Below are positions 5,288 through 6,153 of a stretch of 6,153 nucleotides of DNA, piece after piece. The notes below the pieces were generated by a model. The model was not told the origin of the DNA, ran no database searches, and saw only the letters and a list, made by a program, of their open reading frames with translations. A program made the position numbers and the translations under genes. The stretch comes from Caulobacter sp. (GTDB taxonomy: Bacteria > Pseudomonadota > Alphaproteobacteria > Caulobacterales > Caulobacteraceae), in assembly GCA_014378155.1 (NCBI GenBank), contig JACMOF010000150.1, forward strand, positions 1 through 6,153, read 5' to 3'. Numbering within the stretch: the stretch's first letter is position 1; each line of letters starts with the position of its first letter.

Positions 5288-6153
5288 ATGAGCGAGCCCG
5301 CGCCCTCCCCCGACTCTCCGCTCGTCTGGCGCGACGACGGCATGCCGCTGTCAGCGCTGTACGGCGACGTCTACTTCTCCAGCGCCGACGGGCTGGCCGA
5401 GACCCGGGCGGTGTTCCTCGAGGGATGCGGCTTGCCAGCCGCCTGGGTGGGACGCGATCACTTCACGGTCGGCGAGCTGGGCTTTGGCACCGGGCTGAAC
5501 ATCGCCGCCCTGCTGGACCTGTGGCGGCGGGAAAAAGTGGCGGGCCAGCGCCTCCACATCTTCTCGGTCGAGGCCCACCCGATCACCCGCGACGAGGCGG
5601 CCCGGGCCCTGGCGGTCTGGCCGGAGCTGGGCGAAGCGGCCCAGGTGCTGCTCGACCATTGGCCCGGCGTGGCGCGCGGTTTCCACCGCGTCGACCTGCC
5701 CGGCTTCGACGCCACTTTCGACCTGGCGATCATGGATGTCGAACAGGCGCTGGCGACCTGGGACGGCGCGGCCGACGCCTGGTTCCTCGACGGCTTTTCG
5801 CCCGCCCTCAACCCCGCCATGTGGCGCGAGGAGATCATGGCGGCCGTCGCCGCACGATCGGCGTCCGGCGCGCGGGCCGCCACCTTCACCGTGGCCGGCG
5901 CGGTGCGGGGCGGCCCGGCCGCCGCTGGGGTCCAAGTCGGTAAAAGCCCCGGCTTCGGGCGCAAGAAAGAGCGACTGGAGGCCCGCCTGCCGGGCGGGCC
6001 GGTCGCGGCCCCCCGCCCTCGCCGCCTGGCGGTGTTCGGCGGCGGGACCGCCGGAGCGGCCTTGGCCCGCGCGGGCCGCGCCGAGGGCCTGGAGGTCTGC
6101 CTGTTTGACGACGGCCATGCGCCGGCCTCGGGCAATCCCGCCGCCTTGGTCAC
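5288..6153 (+). CDS. mnmC: Bifunctional tRNA mnm5(s2)U34 biosynthesis protein MnmC, N-terminal 288 residues (3' end outside window)
   Basis: The frame is open from ATG 5288 to the window edge. MnmC finishes the mnm5 group on wobble uridine 34 of certain tRNAs: its FAD-dependent C-terminal domain removes the carboxymethyl group of cmnm5U, and its N-terminal domain methylates the resulting nm5U with SAM. Seen: D-V-Y-F-S-x-x-D-G-L-A-E-T-R-x-V-F-L-E-G (27-46), the family opening; the SAM site G-E-L-G-F-G-T-G-L-N (62-71); D-A-W-F-L-D168-G-F-S-P-x-x-N-P-x-M-W (163-179), the catalytic-region signature; and T-F-T-V-A-G-A-V-R, P-G-F-G-R-K-K-E (221-228), closing the methyltransferase domain. The FAD domain begins with L-A-V-F-G-G-G-T-A-G (247-256) and reaches S-G-N-P-A-A-L-V (281-288). 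Compared with about 670 residues in E. coli, roughly half is missing only because the window ends. No frameshift seen. Confidence 0.95.
   Translation, partial: MSEPAPSPDSPLVWRDDGMPLSALYGDVYFSSADGLAETRAVFLEGCGLPAAWVGRDHFTVGELGFGTGLNIAALLDLWRREKVAGQRLHIFSVEAHPITRDEAARALAVWPELGEAAQVLLDHWPGVARGFHRVDLPGFDATFDLAIMDVEQALATWDGAADAWFLDGFSPALNPAMWREEIMAAVAARSASGARAATFTVAGAVRGGPAAAGVQVGKSPGFGRKKERLEARLPGGPVAAPRPRRLAVFGGGTAGAALARAGRAEGLEVCLFDDGHAPASGNPAALV

Noticed and set aside
5351..6153. Long minus-strand and alternative plus-strand frames over mnmC
   Set aside because: They have no recognisable motifs. The uninterrupted frame from 5288 carries all MnmC signatures.

Overview
The window looks like chromosomal DNA of a Caulobacter-type alphaproteobacterium. 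The basis is high GC with strong third-position GC/C bias, a MotA gene with no motB beside it (in Caulobacter motA and motB are unlinked), -10 elements fitting the Caulobacter housekeeping consensus GCTANAWC, and several genes with little or no Shine-Dalgarno. The genus is inferred from these traits, not from a database match.

Layout. 1-339 (+) is the 3' end of a class I SAM-dependent methyltransferase. 376-1656 (+) is a complete MltB-type lytic murein transglycosylase lipoprotein with a C-terminal peptidoglycan-binding domain. 1657-2337 is a small island, lower in GC than its flanks by hand count. It carries a TumE/TumA-type (DUF6516 / HTH) toxin-antitoxin pair with the toxin gene first. The toxin reading frame (1709-1993) is interrupted by an in-frame TAA at codon 24, while the antitoxin-like HTH gene (1990-2337) is intact and has a strong ribosome binding site. 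Two matched 18-bp dyads (GTTG-N10-CAAC, 28 bp apart) overlay a promoter-like sequence immediately before the toxin ATG. 2341-3681 (-) is an MFS efflux-type transporter whose stop codon lies 3 bp from the antitoxin stop. A 188-bp divergent region (3682-3869) separates it from motA (3870-4739, +), the flagellar stator subunit. 4740-4881 holds an 11-bp tandem repeat, a 14-bp palindrome and a nested dyad around a perfect GCTAGAAC -10 box. These precede an alanine-rich small lipoprotein gene (4882-5205, +), which ends in a clear intrinsic terminator (5210-5260). 5288 to the window end (+) is the first 288 codons of mnmC, the bifunctional tRNA wobble-uridine modification enzyme.

Most of the genes are unrelated housekeeping or envelope functions and do not form one operon: cell-wall turnover, efflux, motility, a lipoprotein and tRNA modification. 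The one true system is the toxin-antitoxin locus. Its most notable feature is a nonsense-interrupted toxin beside an apparently maintained antitoxin/regulator and its putative operators. I see no CRISPR array, rRNA, tRNA or complete insertion sequence.
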